Part shown: one piece after another, positions 1 to 5,493 of the stretch
Position numbering within the stretch: position 1 is the stretch's first letter
Layout: each line of letters opens with the position of its first letter
NCBI GenBank assembly: GCA_002325825.1
Contig: DCSW01000121.1
Span: 1-5,493 of the forward strand
Source of the DNA: Collimonas sp. UBA1456
GTDB lineage: Bacteria; Pseudomonadota; Gammaproteobacteria; Burkholderiales; Burkholderiaceae_D
Direction: 5' to 3'
Length of the DNA: 5,493 nucleotides
Program-made: the position numbers and the translations under genes
Notes under the pieces: model-generated
The model's input: only the letters and a program-made list of their open reading frames with translations
Told to the model about the DNA's origin: nothing
Database searches by the model: none

Positions 1-180
1 AACAAAAATAACATCTTGGGGGGAACGGCTACGCTGCGCTTCGCCCGCCCTCTAATTCTGCCTCGCAGTGCAATGTGGAGTGAAAAGAGAAAAATTCAGG
101 GCCTGCGCAGCTCTATTTATTCACCCGAATTGGTACGCATTTAACGCGTCATTTAGTACACCTTCATTTTAGCATTGACA
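1..180 (+). mobile_element. IS21-family right end, partial copy (left copy of an inverted pair)
   Basis: This segment matches the reverse complement of about 2022-2205. Positions 123-180 are identical to 2022-2079, and I count roughly 16 differences by eye over the rest. The element's terminus, read inward from base 180 on the minus strand, is TGTCAATGCTAAAATG, and the body runs left out of the window. Bases 1 to about 80 correspond to the last codons of istB (reading NKNNIL, then TLRFAR), after which an indel relative to the right copy shifts the frame. The assignment to IS21 rests on the right copy, where a longer piece of IstB is readable. The match stops exactly at base 180: 181 onward and the DNA left of 2022 are unrelated, as expected for a transposon end. 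No target duplication can be checked because the other end lies outside. Confidence 0.8.
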
Positions 181-990
181 TAATTTCTCGAATAGAATAT
201 GGTATTCTCAAAAATAACCTAGATAAATGAGCCTGTGATTAAAAAATAAGTTATCAATAAAATTTATTATATTAAAAAAACGATAAATATATTAATTATT
301 AGAAATAAAATTAATTGTAAAGAATACTTACGGTTCCAATTTTTACAATTGCAAAAAAATTTGCTAAAAATATACAATATGGCAATCATATGTAACCGAT
401 CACCTCATAATCTAAATGATCAGAATTGCCCCAAACACTGTGAGCGGGAAATAGCAGGGGAAATGCATCAGTTGAAATCGTTCGATTTCCTGCCAATACA
501 ACAACCATCGATTTTGATCTGCAATAACGAACGATGAACTGCTCGGATACTGTATGAGCCAACATCGAAACACATGCTGGAAATTCCAGATTTACTGAGA
601 ACAACAAAAGATCGTCAAAAAACCACAAATAAACAACTGTCAAATCAGATGTCAAATTGAGTTAGACTGCGGCTGATAATTGCCAACAGAAACCCGTGGC
701 TAGCGTGGAAACGCCACCCAGTTAAGGTGTTAGTACGGCTGTCAGAGCGCCTCTGACAAGAGGCGCCTGGGCTGGCGTATCCCTCGCAACCGAGGGCCCG
801 TGAATAGAAGCAGCCGAGCACCGCCATGAGGGCTAGTTTTTTGTCAATACTGAATTCATCAATTGAGTGACCAGCGTTCCGTATCGGAACAGAAGTTCAC
901 GCTACTGGTTCTCGCTAATAAAAATGCCTTTCAGACTTAACAATCACTGCACGAGCCAAGTGGCCGAGCAGCAGGCTAGCTTGTATCGTA
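181..990. other. Gene-poor stretch between an IS end and rbgA
   Basis: No recognisable gene is present. Bases about 230-370 are very AT-rich with A and T runs. From 349 to 657 one plus-strand frame is open apart from a single TGA at 535-537 (ATG at 379), but the reading, with MAIICNRSPHNL near its start, matches no family I know. The opposite strand is open over nearly the same span, so neither is a safe call. Bases 660-835 are GC-rich and hairpin-rich (separate entry). A 5-bp inverted repeat, GTTCC/GGAAC, lies at 876-880 and 886-890 without a T-run on either side, so it is not a standard terminator. No clear terminator follows rbgA. Confidence 0.5.
660..835. other. GC-rich, hairpin-rich segment; possible structured RNA or transposon tail
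   Basis: Several perfect short inverted repeats are packed here: 696-700 with 713-717 (GTGGC/GCCAC), 741-747 with 751-757 (GTCAGAG/CTCTGAC), 747-754 with 759-766 (GCGCCTCT/AGAGGCGC) and 781-786 with 791-796 (CCCTCG/CGAGGG, loop CAAC). The two middle hairpins share bases and exclude each other. The segment ends in GGGCTAGTTTTTTG at about 832-845. It is far more GC-rich than the DNA just upstream and has no convincing frame. It does not show the diagnostic boxes of tmRNA, RNase P RNA or 6S RNA that I can recall. A remnant of an IS200/IS605-type tnpB 3' end with its guide RNA is one possibility, based only on general resemblance. Confidence 0.3.
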
Positions 991-1905
991 TTAGTTGTCG
1001 TCACTGGCTGCGGTGGTATCGGCCTGCCTCTGCGCAAGCTCTTCCTGGTAGCGAGCCAGCAGCGCAGCACGCGTCTGCGGGGTTTCCAGACTGATACGTC
1101 CGAGCGTCCCGGTACGATAATCCTGCAACAAGGTATGTGCCGCTTTTTCCAGATCCAGATCCCCGCCCTTGAGGCGGAATCCACGACGCGTCGCCACGCC
1201 TTCAATCACACTAATACCATCGATGCCGTCGGTCTTGAGACCATAGCGCGCCGCCAGCAACGGGGCGTAACGGATCAACAACAAATCCGCCAAGAAATTG
1301 GCAACTTCTTCCTCGATCAAGGCGTTACTGCCAATTGCATGACTGGCGGCCAGCATCAAGCCATCGCTGGGACGAGCGATCTTTGGCCACAACATGCCGG
1401 GCGTATCGATCAGCACCATGTTATTGCCCAAATACAGGCGCTGCTGCAGCTTGGTTACTGCTGGTTCGTCGCCAACGTCTGCCACGCGGCGCTTGAGCAA
1501 CGCATTCATCAATGTCGATTTGCCGACATTGGGAATCCCCATGATCATCATGCGCAGCGGCTTTAACGGTGTACCGCGATGCGGTGCTAGCGCCAGGCAC
1601 AAATCCGGTATCTTGGCGACATCGGAAGGTTTCTTGCAGCTAAAAGCGATCGCCTGCACATTTTTTTGCGCATTGTAGTAGCTAATCCAGGCCTGTGTGG
1701 CGATAGGATCTGCCAAATCACTTTTATTGAGAATTTTCAGGCACGCGCGCTGGCGATGCAGATGCAATTGCTCGATCATCGGATTGCAACTGGCTTGCGG
1801 CAAACGTCCGTCGAGTACTTCGAGCACAATATCGACCTTCTTCATAGTTTCCGCCGCCTTCTTGTGGGCGGCGTTCATGTGACCTGGGAACCATTGAATG
1901 GACAT
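991..1905 (-). CDS. rbgA: Ribosome biogenesis GTPase RbgA/YlqF, complete
   Basis: This is a 304-residue cytoplasmic GTPase of the YlqF/YawG family. In Bacillus, RbgA acts in late assembly of the 50S ribosomal subunit; the same role is inferred here. The GTPase motifs are in the circularly permuted order typical of the family: G4 NKSD at residues 60-63, a G5-like FSCK at 88-91, G1 GIPNVGKST at 123-131, a G2 threonine in AVTK around 151 and G3 DTPG at 167-170. A helical C-terminal domain follows from about 180. The N-terminus (MSIQWFPGHM) is the usual family start, which fixes the ATG at 1905; the upstream SD is weak (AGAAAAGACA). Length is normal and there are no interruptions. It is the only intact gene here and stands alone between two inverted IS21 ends. 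The last residues (TTAASDDN) are a polar tail. Confidence 0.96.
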   Translation of the reverse strand: MSIQWFPGHMNAAHKKAAETMKKVDIVLEVLDGRLPQASCNPMIEQLHLHRQRACLKILNKSDLADPIATQAWISYYNAQKNVQAIAFSCKKPSDVAKIPDLCLALAPHRGTPLKPLRMMIMGIPNVGKSTLMNALLKRRVADVGDEPAVTKLQQRLYLGNNMVLIDTPGMLWPKIARPSDGLMLAASHAIGSNALIEEEVANFLADLLLIRYAPLLAARYGLKTDGIDGISVIEGVATRRGFRLKGGDLDLEKAAHTLLQDYRTGTLGRISLETPQTRAALLARYQEELAQRQADTTAASDDN

Positions 1906-1936
1906 GCGCTGTCTTTTCTGGCCAAAATAAACTGTT

Positions 1937-1942
1937 ATTGTA
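1937..1942 (-). promoter_or_regulatory. Possible -10 box for rbgA
   Basis: On the minus strand the hexamer TACAAT lies 31 bases upstream of the rbgA ATG and is close to the sigma-70 consensus TATAAT. No good -35 sits at 16-18 bases spacing; a TTGGGC lies 19 bases upstream. The site falls within unique DNA between the IS end (2022) and the gene, so rbgA may keep its own promoter. This is a weak call from one hexamer. Confidence 0.25.
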
Positions 1943-2021
1943 CGGACTTATTTCTGTTCTAGCCCAAACTGCGACGGCAAATACGCGCTGAAGTCGCACC
2001 ACCGGTCGTTTCAGCGAAGTC

Positions 2022-2400
2022 TGTCAATGCTAAAATGAAGGTGTACTAAATGACGCGTTAAATGCGTACCAATTCGGGTTAATAAATATAGCTGTTCAGG
2101 TCCTGAATTTTTCTCCTTTCACTCCACATTGCACTGTGAGGCAGAATTGGGGGAACGGGCGAAGCGCAGCGTAGCTCGTTCCTTCAAGATGTTGTTTTTG
2201 TTGTTACGGGTTGCCCCTCCTTTTTCAGAGGAGATGTTCGATTTGGCATTGCGCTGTTGCCGTCTCTTGTCGGTAGCCAGTCTATACGATTCGCCGTTCA
2301 TTTCCAGGATGTGGACGTGATGGGTGAACCGGTCAATCAACGAGCTGGTCAATCACTCCGAACCGAGGACACTGGTCCACTCGACAAACGGGTAATAGCT
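2022..2400 (-). mobile_element. IS21-family right end with 3' part of istB (right copy of the inverted pair)
   Basis: The element's terminus begins at 2022 with TGTCAATGCT and its body runs rightward, opposite to the copy at 1-180. The outer 58 bases (2022-2079) are identical to 123-180. They contain spaced CTAAATGACG and GCGTACCAATT motifs, as expected for the repeated transposase-binding sites of IS21 ends. Inside, the istB tail is readable on the minus strand. No istA and no left end are present before the yegD fragment begins at about 2558, so the element is truncated. A GC-rich imperfect hairpin (arms GAACG and CGTTC, about 2153-2181) lies within the tail. Confidence 0.82.
2119..2400 (-). 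pseudogene. istB: istB C-terminal fragment (IS21 helper ATPase), with in-frame stop
   Basis: IstB is the AAA+ ATPase that assists the IstA transposase in target selection. The minus strand reads YYPFVEWTSVLGSE, then a TGA at 2353-2355, then LTSSLIDRFTHHVHILEMNG and ESYRL, all in the same frame. This matches the IstB C-terminal pattern in which SER-L-T-x-x-L-I/L-D-R-x-T-H-H precedes a conserved HILEMNG(E/D)SYRL. The TGA sits where IstB usually has arginine, so a single CGA-to-TGA change explains it. The frame ends with a stop at 2119-2121 after a basic tail. The N-terminal part, including the Walker motifs, is missing. The upstream limit of homology, near 2400, is uncertain. Confidence 0.82.
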
Positions 2401-2557
2401 CTGTACCTCGGCAAAGGCCTGGGTCCGTCGGCGCTGGCCATCGCCCAGTATCTTCGCCACACAGCCGTTCACAAGGAAGAAGCAGGTTCCGTATCAATAC
2501 ATGCTGCGCACGCTGATAACTATCGCGACAGTTGTATTCATTGCATCTATCGGCAGT
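2401..2557. other. Unassigned DNA between the istB and yegD fragments
   Basis: This stretch lies between the last residues recognisable as IstB (around 2400) and the last recognisable as YegD (L at 2558-2560). In the istB frame it is open back to a TGA at about 2494-2496 and contains VAKILGDGQRRRTQAFAEV. This could be a diverged continuation of IstB (the QR and the V-x-S before PF would align loosely) or another element's remnant. The plus strand is also open through it. I cannot identify it. It must contain the junction where the yegD gene was cut. Confidence 0.4.
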
Positions 2558-3082
2558 CAGCACCAATTCTTTACGCGTGATGGTGGATTCGTAATCGAAG
2601 GCGGTAGCAATCGGCTCGTATTGGAAAGCGATATCCTTGAAGCCGACCGAGCGCGCGATTTTGGCTAGCGTGTCTTCAGCGCGCTGATCGGCGGTTGGGT
2701 CGTCGTCGACAAAGAACATCGGACGGCCCAACACCACGCTGTCAAATTCCCTGCCGGTAGCCGTTCCAGCACGGACTTCCAGTTCGCCGATGAAATAGCT
2801 CAGAAATGCCCGGAATGGTAAGCCGACTTCAGTCTGGACATCGATCAGGCTGGAGCCGAGAAAGCTCTTCAGCGAGTGCATCAGGCGTCCTTCGTAGCCG
2901 GTCTGGTAGCCGCTGAACGCAGCACGGCCAAAGCTGAAGGCTTCATCCTCTGCATTGAAAAACACCACCGACGGCAAGGTGACCTTGTCGTCTTCCAGGG
3001 GCAGTAAGGCATCGTGTCCCAGCTTGCTCTAACCAACCGCCGAATTAGATATGCCGAAATCGACGCCACAAGCGAGAGACAT
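2558..3082 (-). pseudogene. yegD: yegD-like Hsp70-family ATPase, N-terminal fragment with early stop
   Basis: Homologs are DnaK-related proteins of about 420-450 residues with an actin-like ATPase core; their client is not well defined. The ATG at 3082 is preceded by GAGAGG seven bases upstream. The reading starts MSLACGVDFGISNSAVG, giving the first phosphate loop (DFGISNS, residues 8-14), then hits TAG at codon 18 (3029-3031) and continues in frame: LPLEDDKVTLPSVVFFN, KSFLG, VVLGRP and FQYEPIATAFDYE, all family hallmarks. Recognisable sequence ends with RKELVL at about codon 175 (2558), immediately before the expected VVDIGGGT second phosphate motif. The gene is therefore doubly broken, by a nonsense codon and by loss of about 60% of its length next to an IS21 remnant. 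It is certainly not a functional ATPase as written. Confidence 0.88.
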
Positions 3083-3469
3083 TCGAATACCTCTCAAACA
3101 AAAATGGCTCAGCAAATGTATTCCGGGTGCAGCGGAAATGCTGCAGGTGTTGGAAATTTGCGAATATCGGCGTCCGGAGTTGATTTCCGATATTTTATTC
3201 AATGTGTATTGCTGATAATCAGGCTTCTGCCGGTCCCCGAAATATGCGTGTTCGCCACCTCGCTGCTGCCTTTACAATGTTGGCAGTGGCAGCCGGCCCC
3301 TTTACTTGTGGAAAATTGCAGTTGGATTGCCGAACAAAACATCCCGTATTAGCAGCGTCAAGGCGGATATAGTCATTCCCTAGCAATTATTTGAAATGAA
3401 TTGCATTATTTTTTGAAGCAGAATGACTTAACTTTTTCCTGACCTTATCTAGCAAGTACCGCAGGATAG
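3083..3469. other. Intergenic region upstream of yegD and of the decayed plus-strand gene
   Basis: This should hold the yegD promoter (minus strand) and once perhaps the 5' end of the plus-strand gene. I see inverted repeats at 3128-3133 with 3140-3145 (TGCAGC/GCTGCA) and at 3163-3170 with 3187-3194 (AATATCGG/CCGATATT, 16-base spacer), either of which could be an operator. A 42-codon plus-strand ORF at 3244-3372 starts MRVRHLAAAFTMLAVAAG, like a secretion signal, but lacks a ribosome site and stops early. The right part, about 3375-3450, is AT-rich. A run of nine G at 3471-3479 marks the edge of the next coding remnant. Confidence 0.4.
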
Positions 3470-5183
3470 TGGGGGGGGGATTGCGAGCGCGCTCTGTATA
3501 AGCGGCTACAAGGCCTCAGCGCCGACTACGCCCAAAAACTGACGCGAGCCGGCTTGGCCGACGACGATTTGATTACCGATGGCGGTGATGATCACCAGCA
3601 AAGCAGCAGAGCGCTGCTCCGAGACGGATGGCCGAAAACCTTCGACGACCGCGCCGTGCTGGTCAACATCTATCGTTTCACGCGCGCCGGCAAGTTGTTT
3701 CCCGAAAGCGCTCTGGTCGCTTGAGCGGCGTAGCGCCCGCACCCGCCAGCGTAACGTGTGCAGCTGCCGCAACGCCCTCAATGTCGCATTGCGCAATGTC
3801 GATGCTTACGATCTGATCGACGCCTACGACTACGCTGAAAAATTCATCAGCAATTTATTCTGAAGTGTCGATTATTCCCAGGAACTTGTGCGACGTTTGA
3901 TGCTGGAAGCGTCGCAAACGTCGTGGGACAGTTTTATGGAGTTTCTGGACCGATTCGAAAATGAATTCAAGAAACAACTGACCGCCGACAGCATCGAACG
4001 ACACGGGAATGGCAACGGCTGCTCAATGAACTCAATCGCCATCGCCTTATTCGGCAGGCTGCCAATTTTTCGATGGATGATGAAGACGCGTTGCGGGCGA
4101 TCCACCCGACCATCCTTTGCATCATCAGCGACGACATTCTGGAAGCTGCGATGGAATCTGAACAGCCGGCTCCGAAAAATCGACCATGCGACCATTCTGG
4201 ATGCGTTGCAAACCGTGATGACCGCGGTGTACCAAAATATTTTTAGTTACAATCATAGTCAGGATGAAACTATCCAAGGCGCGCGCAACGGCAAGACCAA
4301 GCGCAGTCTGCGGTCTTACATCGTCGGTGCCGAGGATAACCTGTTCGCCTGTCCGAATGGTGCGCATTGCCTATGTCGCCGTGGTGCTCAAACCGATTGA
4401 AGGTGTGAAAGGGACGTTCACCGTGCTGGTAGCGGCTTCGGTAAGCGTGAACGACGCCGGCGAACGACACCAGGCTATATCGGAACGGCTGACGCTGCTG
4501 ATCATTGACGTGCGTTATATTATTGTGCGACCTGACCTCGACCGAAATCGACGGCGGCATGGCAGTGGTGGCGGTAGAAAAGATCGAGCGCCATATGCCT
4601 GGAAAATACCGAGGCGCCATCAATTTTCGCGACAACAAGCGCGAGTACTTGTGCAGGCTGTACTGTCGTTTTCGTGTCCAGGAAATCGTCTCCTTCGCCG
4701 AGACAGAAAGCGCCGCGCGCGCCAGACTGCTAGCCAGTCGCAATTGCTGATGTCGTCGCTGGCGCCACGCGGAGACCAGCACCAGTTGGAGGCCGCCGCA
4801 TCTCTCATCGAGAGGTCGCGGGCATTGATCGACGACGAAACCGCAACCGTCGTCAGCTGGTGGAGTCGGACCGCAATGCCAAGAATCGCAGTCTAACGCA
4901 GATTCATGCGCAGATGATGGAGATTCCGGAGGCCGAACAAAAGACCCGTATCCAGAACCGGATCGAGCAATGCGACGCCAAGATCAAAGCCTTCTTCAAT
5001 GCCTTGCAGCACAATGCATTGGTTGCTCAGCAACTGGAAAGCGCCGCTCACAGTGTCGCCGGCATGCAGATTCCGCTGGTACAAAAAAAGATTGCCGATG
5101 CCGCGTATAAATCTCGCGTAACTAATGTACCGGCAAGCGCACTTAGACCGGCCATGAATGGCGCGCTGAGAGTGTACCAATAA
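3470..5183 (+). pseudogene. Long decayed coding region of unknown family, many frame changes
   Basis: No intact gene spans this stretch, yet protein-like reading passes from frame to frame on the plus strand. In order: DCERALYKRLQGLSADYAQK to TGA at 3722; NALNVALRNVDAYDLIDAYD onward from about 3765, with an in-frame TGA at 3861-3863 and continuing to QLTADSIER near 4000; REWQRLLNELNRHRLIRQAA from about 4004 in another frame; TILDALQTVMTAVYQNIF near 4193; MVRIAYVAVVLKPIEGVKG from 4357; TSTEIDGGMAVVAVEKIER from about 4535; SQSQLLMSSLAPRGDQHQ from about 4736; and QLVESDRNAKNRSLTQIHAQ from about 4854 to TAA at 5183. Put together this would be about 560 residues, with a helical, Gln/Ala-rich, probably coiled-coil C-terminus. 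There is no start codon, no signal peptide and no motif I recognise. The last residues may come from the adjoining IS end. Some segments may be shadows, and sequencing indels are an alternative to decay. Confidence 0.5.
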
Positions 5184-5243
5184 GCGTACCAATACTAGCC
5201 TGTAGTCTTATGTACCTGAAGGTACATAAGACATGCGGAAAGA
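5173..5243 (+). repeat. Left end of an IS21-like element, with repeats and a 12-bp hairpin
   Basis: This precedes the istA start. A perfect inverted repeat, GTCTTATGTACC and its complement, occupies 5205-5216 and 5221-5232 around the loop TGAA. The nonamer GTACCAATA is repeated at 5174-5182 and 5186-5194, and GTACC recurs at 5212. The stretch TGAAGGTACATAAGAC resembles TGAAGGTGTACTAAATGAC in the right ends at 2022 and 180, and GCGTACCAAT is shared with 2064-2073. IS21 ends carry repeated transposase-binding sites, so these are the likely ones here. The terminus is probably the TGT at 5201 or the one at 5173; I cannot decide which. Confidence 0.55.
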
Positions 5244-5493
5244 ATGTTTCCAGTGGACTTATACGTCAAAGTACGTTGGGTAGTGATGGTCGAGAACAAG
5301 AGGTGGCGTGCAACAGCACGCCACCTCTTGTTCTCGACCATCACAATACCCCCAGGAAGATGTGCCGGTTCGCAGCGCTACCCGGTTATCCGCGAACGGC
5401 TGCGTGACGAACATGGCTACCGTGGCGGCTACACTCTGGTTCGCTAGTACGTCAACGGTGTGGCGAGCCAGTAGAAGGAGGTATTGATGCCGC
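5244..5493 (+). pseudogene. istA: istA N-terminal fragment (IS21 transposase), internally rearranged and with two stops
   Basis: IstA is the DDE transposase of IS21 elements. From the ATG at 5244 the reading MFPVDLYVKVRWVVMVENKR, then ATARH, matches the family N-terminus (M-L-x-M-D-L-Y-V-K-V-R-x-A-V-M-V-E). The expected helix-turn-helix that should follow ARH (FGISRxTVRKML-like) is replaced by the second arm of a palindrome. The reading rejoins at IPPG, then lacks a few dozen residues and resumes with VIRERLRDEHGYRGGYTLVR. TAG codons at 5445-5447 and 5472-5474 fall where LVRQYV and a further glutamine would be expected, so both fit CAG-to-TAG changes. After the second stop the frame continues KEVLMP, like the family's REVFVPL. 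The catalytic DDE core is beyond the window. Non-functional as seen. Confidence 0.8.
5278..5351. repeat. Near-perfect long palindrome inside istA
   Basis: Bases 5283-5311 and 5316-5344 are exact reverse complements (29 bp each) around the four-base loop AACA. Beyond a two-base bulge (5345-5346) pairing resumes for five bases, 5278-5282 (GGGTA) with 5347-5351 (TACCC). The left arm is normal istA coding sequence (VMVENKRWRA). The right arm is its inverted copy and occupies the place of the helix-turn-helix codons. It is not followed by a T-run, so it is not a standard terminator. It can form a very stable hairpin or cruciform. Confidence 0.95.

Noticed and set aside
386..655. 89-codon minus-strand ORF in the AT-rich region
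   Set aside because: It starts only with TTG, has no ribosome site and no family likeness, and the plus strand is open over the same span.
660..835. tmRNA, RNase P RNA, 6S RNA or signal-recognition RNA
   Set aside because: A GAAGCAGCC string recalls SRP RNA, but the remaining conserved boxes and folds are absent.
1135..1962. Several plus-strand ORFs of 61-143 codons
   Set aside because: All lie antisense to the intact rbgA gene or run just past its start.
2257..2580. 107-codon plus-strand ORF
   Set aside because: It is antisense to the readable istB tail, which has clear family motifs.
3014..3352. 112-codon plus-strand ORF
   Set aside because: Its first part is antisense to the recognisable yegD start and the rest resembles no protein family.
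3244..3372. Short ORF with a signal-peptide-like start
   Set aside because: No ribosome site, ends after 42 codons, and lies between broken genes; too weak to call a gene.
4860..5183. Possible relation of the C-terminal coiled-coil segment to TelA/toxic-anion-resistance proteins
   Set aside because: Only a loose pattern of alternating D/K/I and ALQH residues agrees; no diagnostic motif supports it.
5475..5493. Strong Shine-Dalgarno-like AAGGAGGT followed by an ATG at 5487, suggesting a new gene such as istB
   Set aside because: The bases are AAG GAG GTA codons in the istA frame, and KEVLMP matches the family's REVFVPL, so the site is probably coding sequence and not a start.

Overview
The window looks like a decaying, insertion-sequence-rich stretch of a proteobacterial chromosome. 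The circularly permuted GTPase gene and the YegD-type Hsp70 fragment suggest a beta-proteobacterium, perhaps Burkholderiales/Oxalobacteraceae, but this is a judgement by eye and not a search result. Only one gene, rbgA/ylqF, is clearly intact. Everything else recognisable is broken by IS21-family debris, nonsense codons, frame changes or deletions.

Layout: 1-180 is the right-hand end of an IS21-family element. 181-990 has no recognisable gene; it holds an AT-rich stretch and, at 660-835, a GC-rich segment with several short perfect hairpins. 991-1905 (minus strand) is rbgA, a ribosome-assembly GTPase. 2022-2400 is a second IS21 right end in inverted orientation, carrying the C-terminal part of istB with an in-frame stop. 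2401-2557 is unassigned. 2558-3082 (minus) is the N-terminal third or so of a yegD-like Hsp70 ATPase gene, with a stop at codon 18 and cut off just before its second phosphate-binding motif. 3083-3469 is intergenic. 3470-5183 (plus) looks like one long, heavily frameshifted coding region of unknown family. From about 5173 or 5201 to the window end is the left end of an IS21-like element with the first part of istA, carrying two stops, an internal deletion and a near-perfect 29-bp hairpin.

The rbgA segment (181-2021) is bracketed by two inverted IS21 right ends whose outermost 58 bases are identical. It is therefore a potential substrate for inversion by homologous recombination. No complete new system was found. 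The items most worth checking are the fold-back palindrome inside istA, the inverted ends around rbgA, the switchable hairpins at 741-766 and the identity of the decayed gene at 3470-5183.
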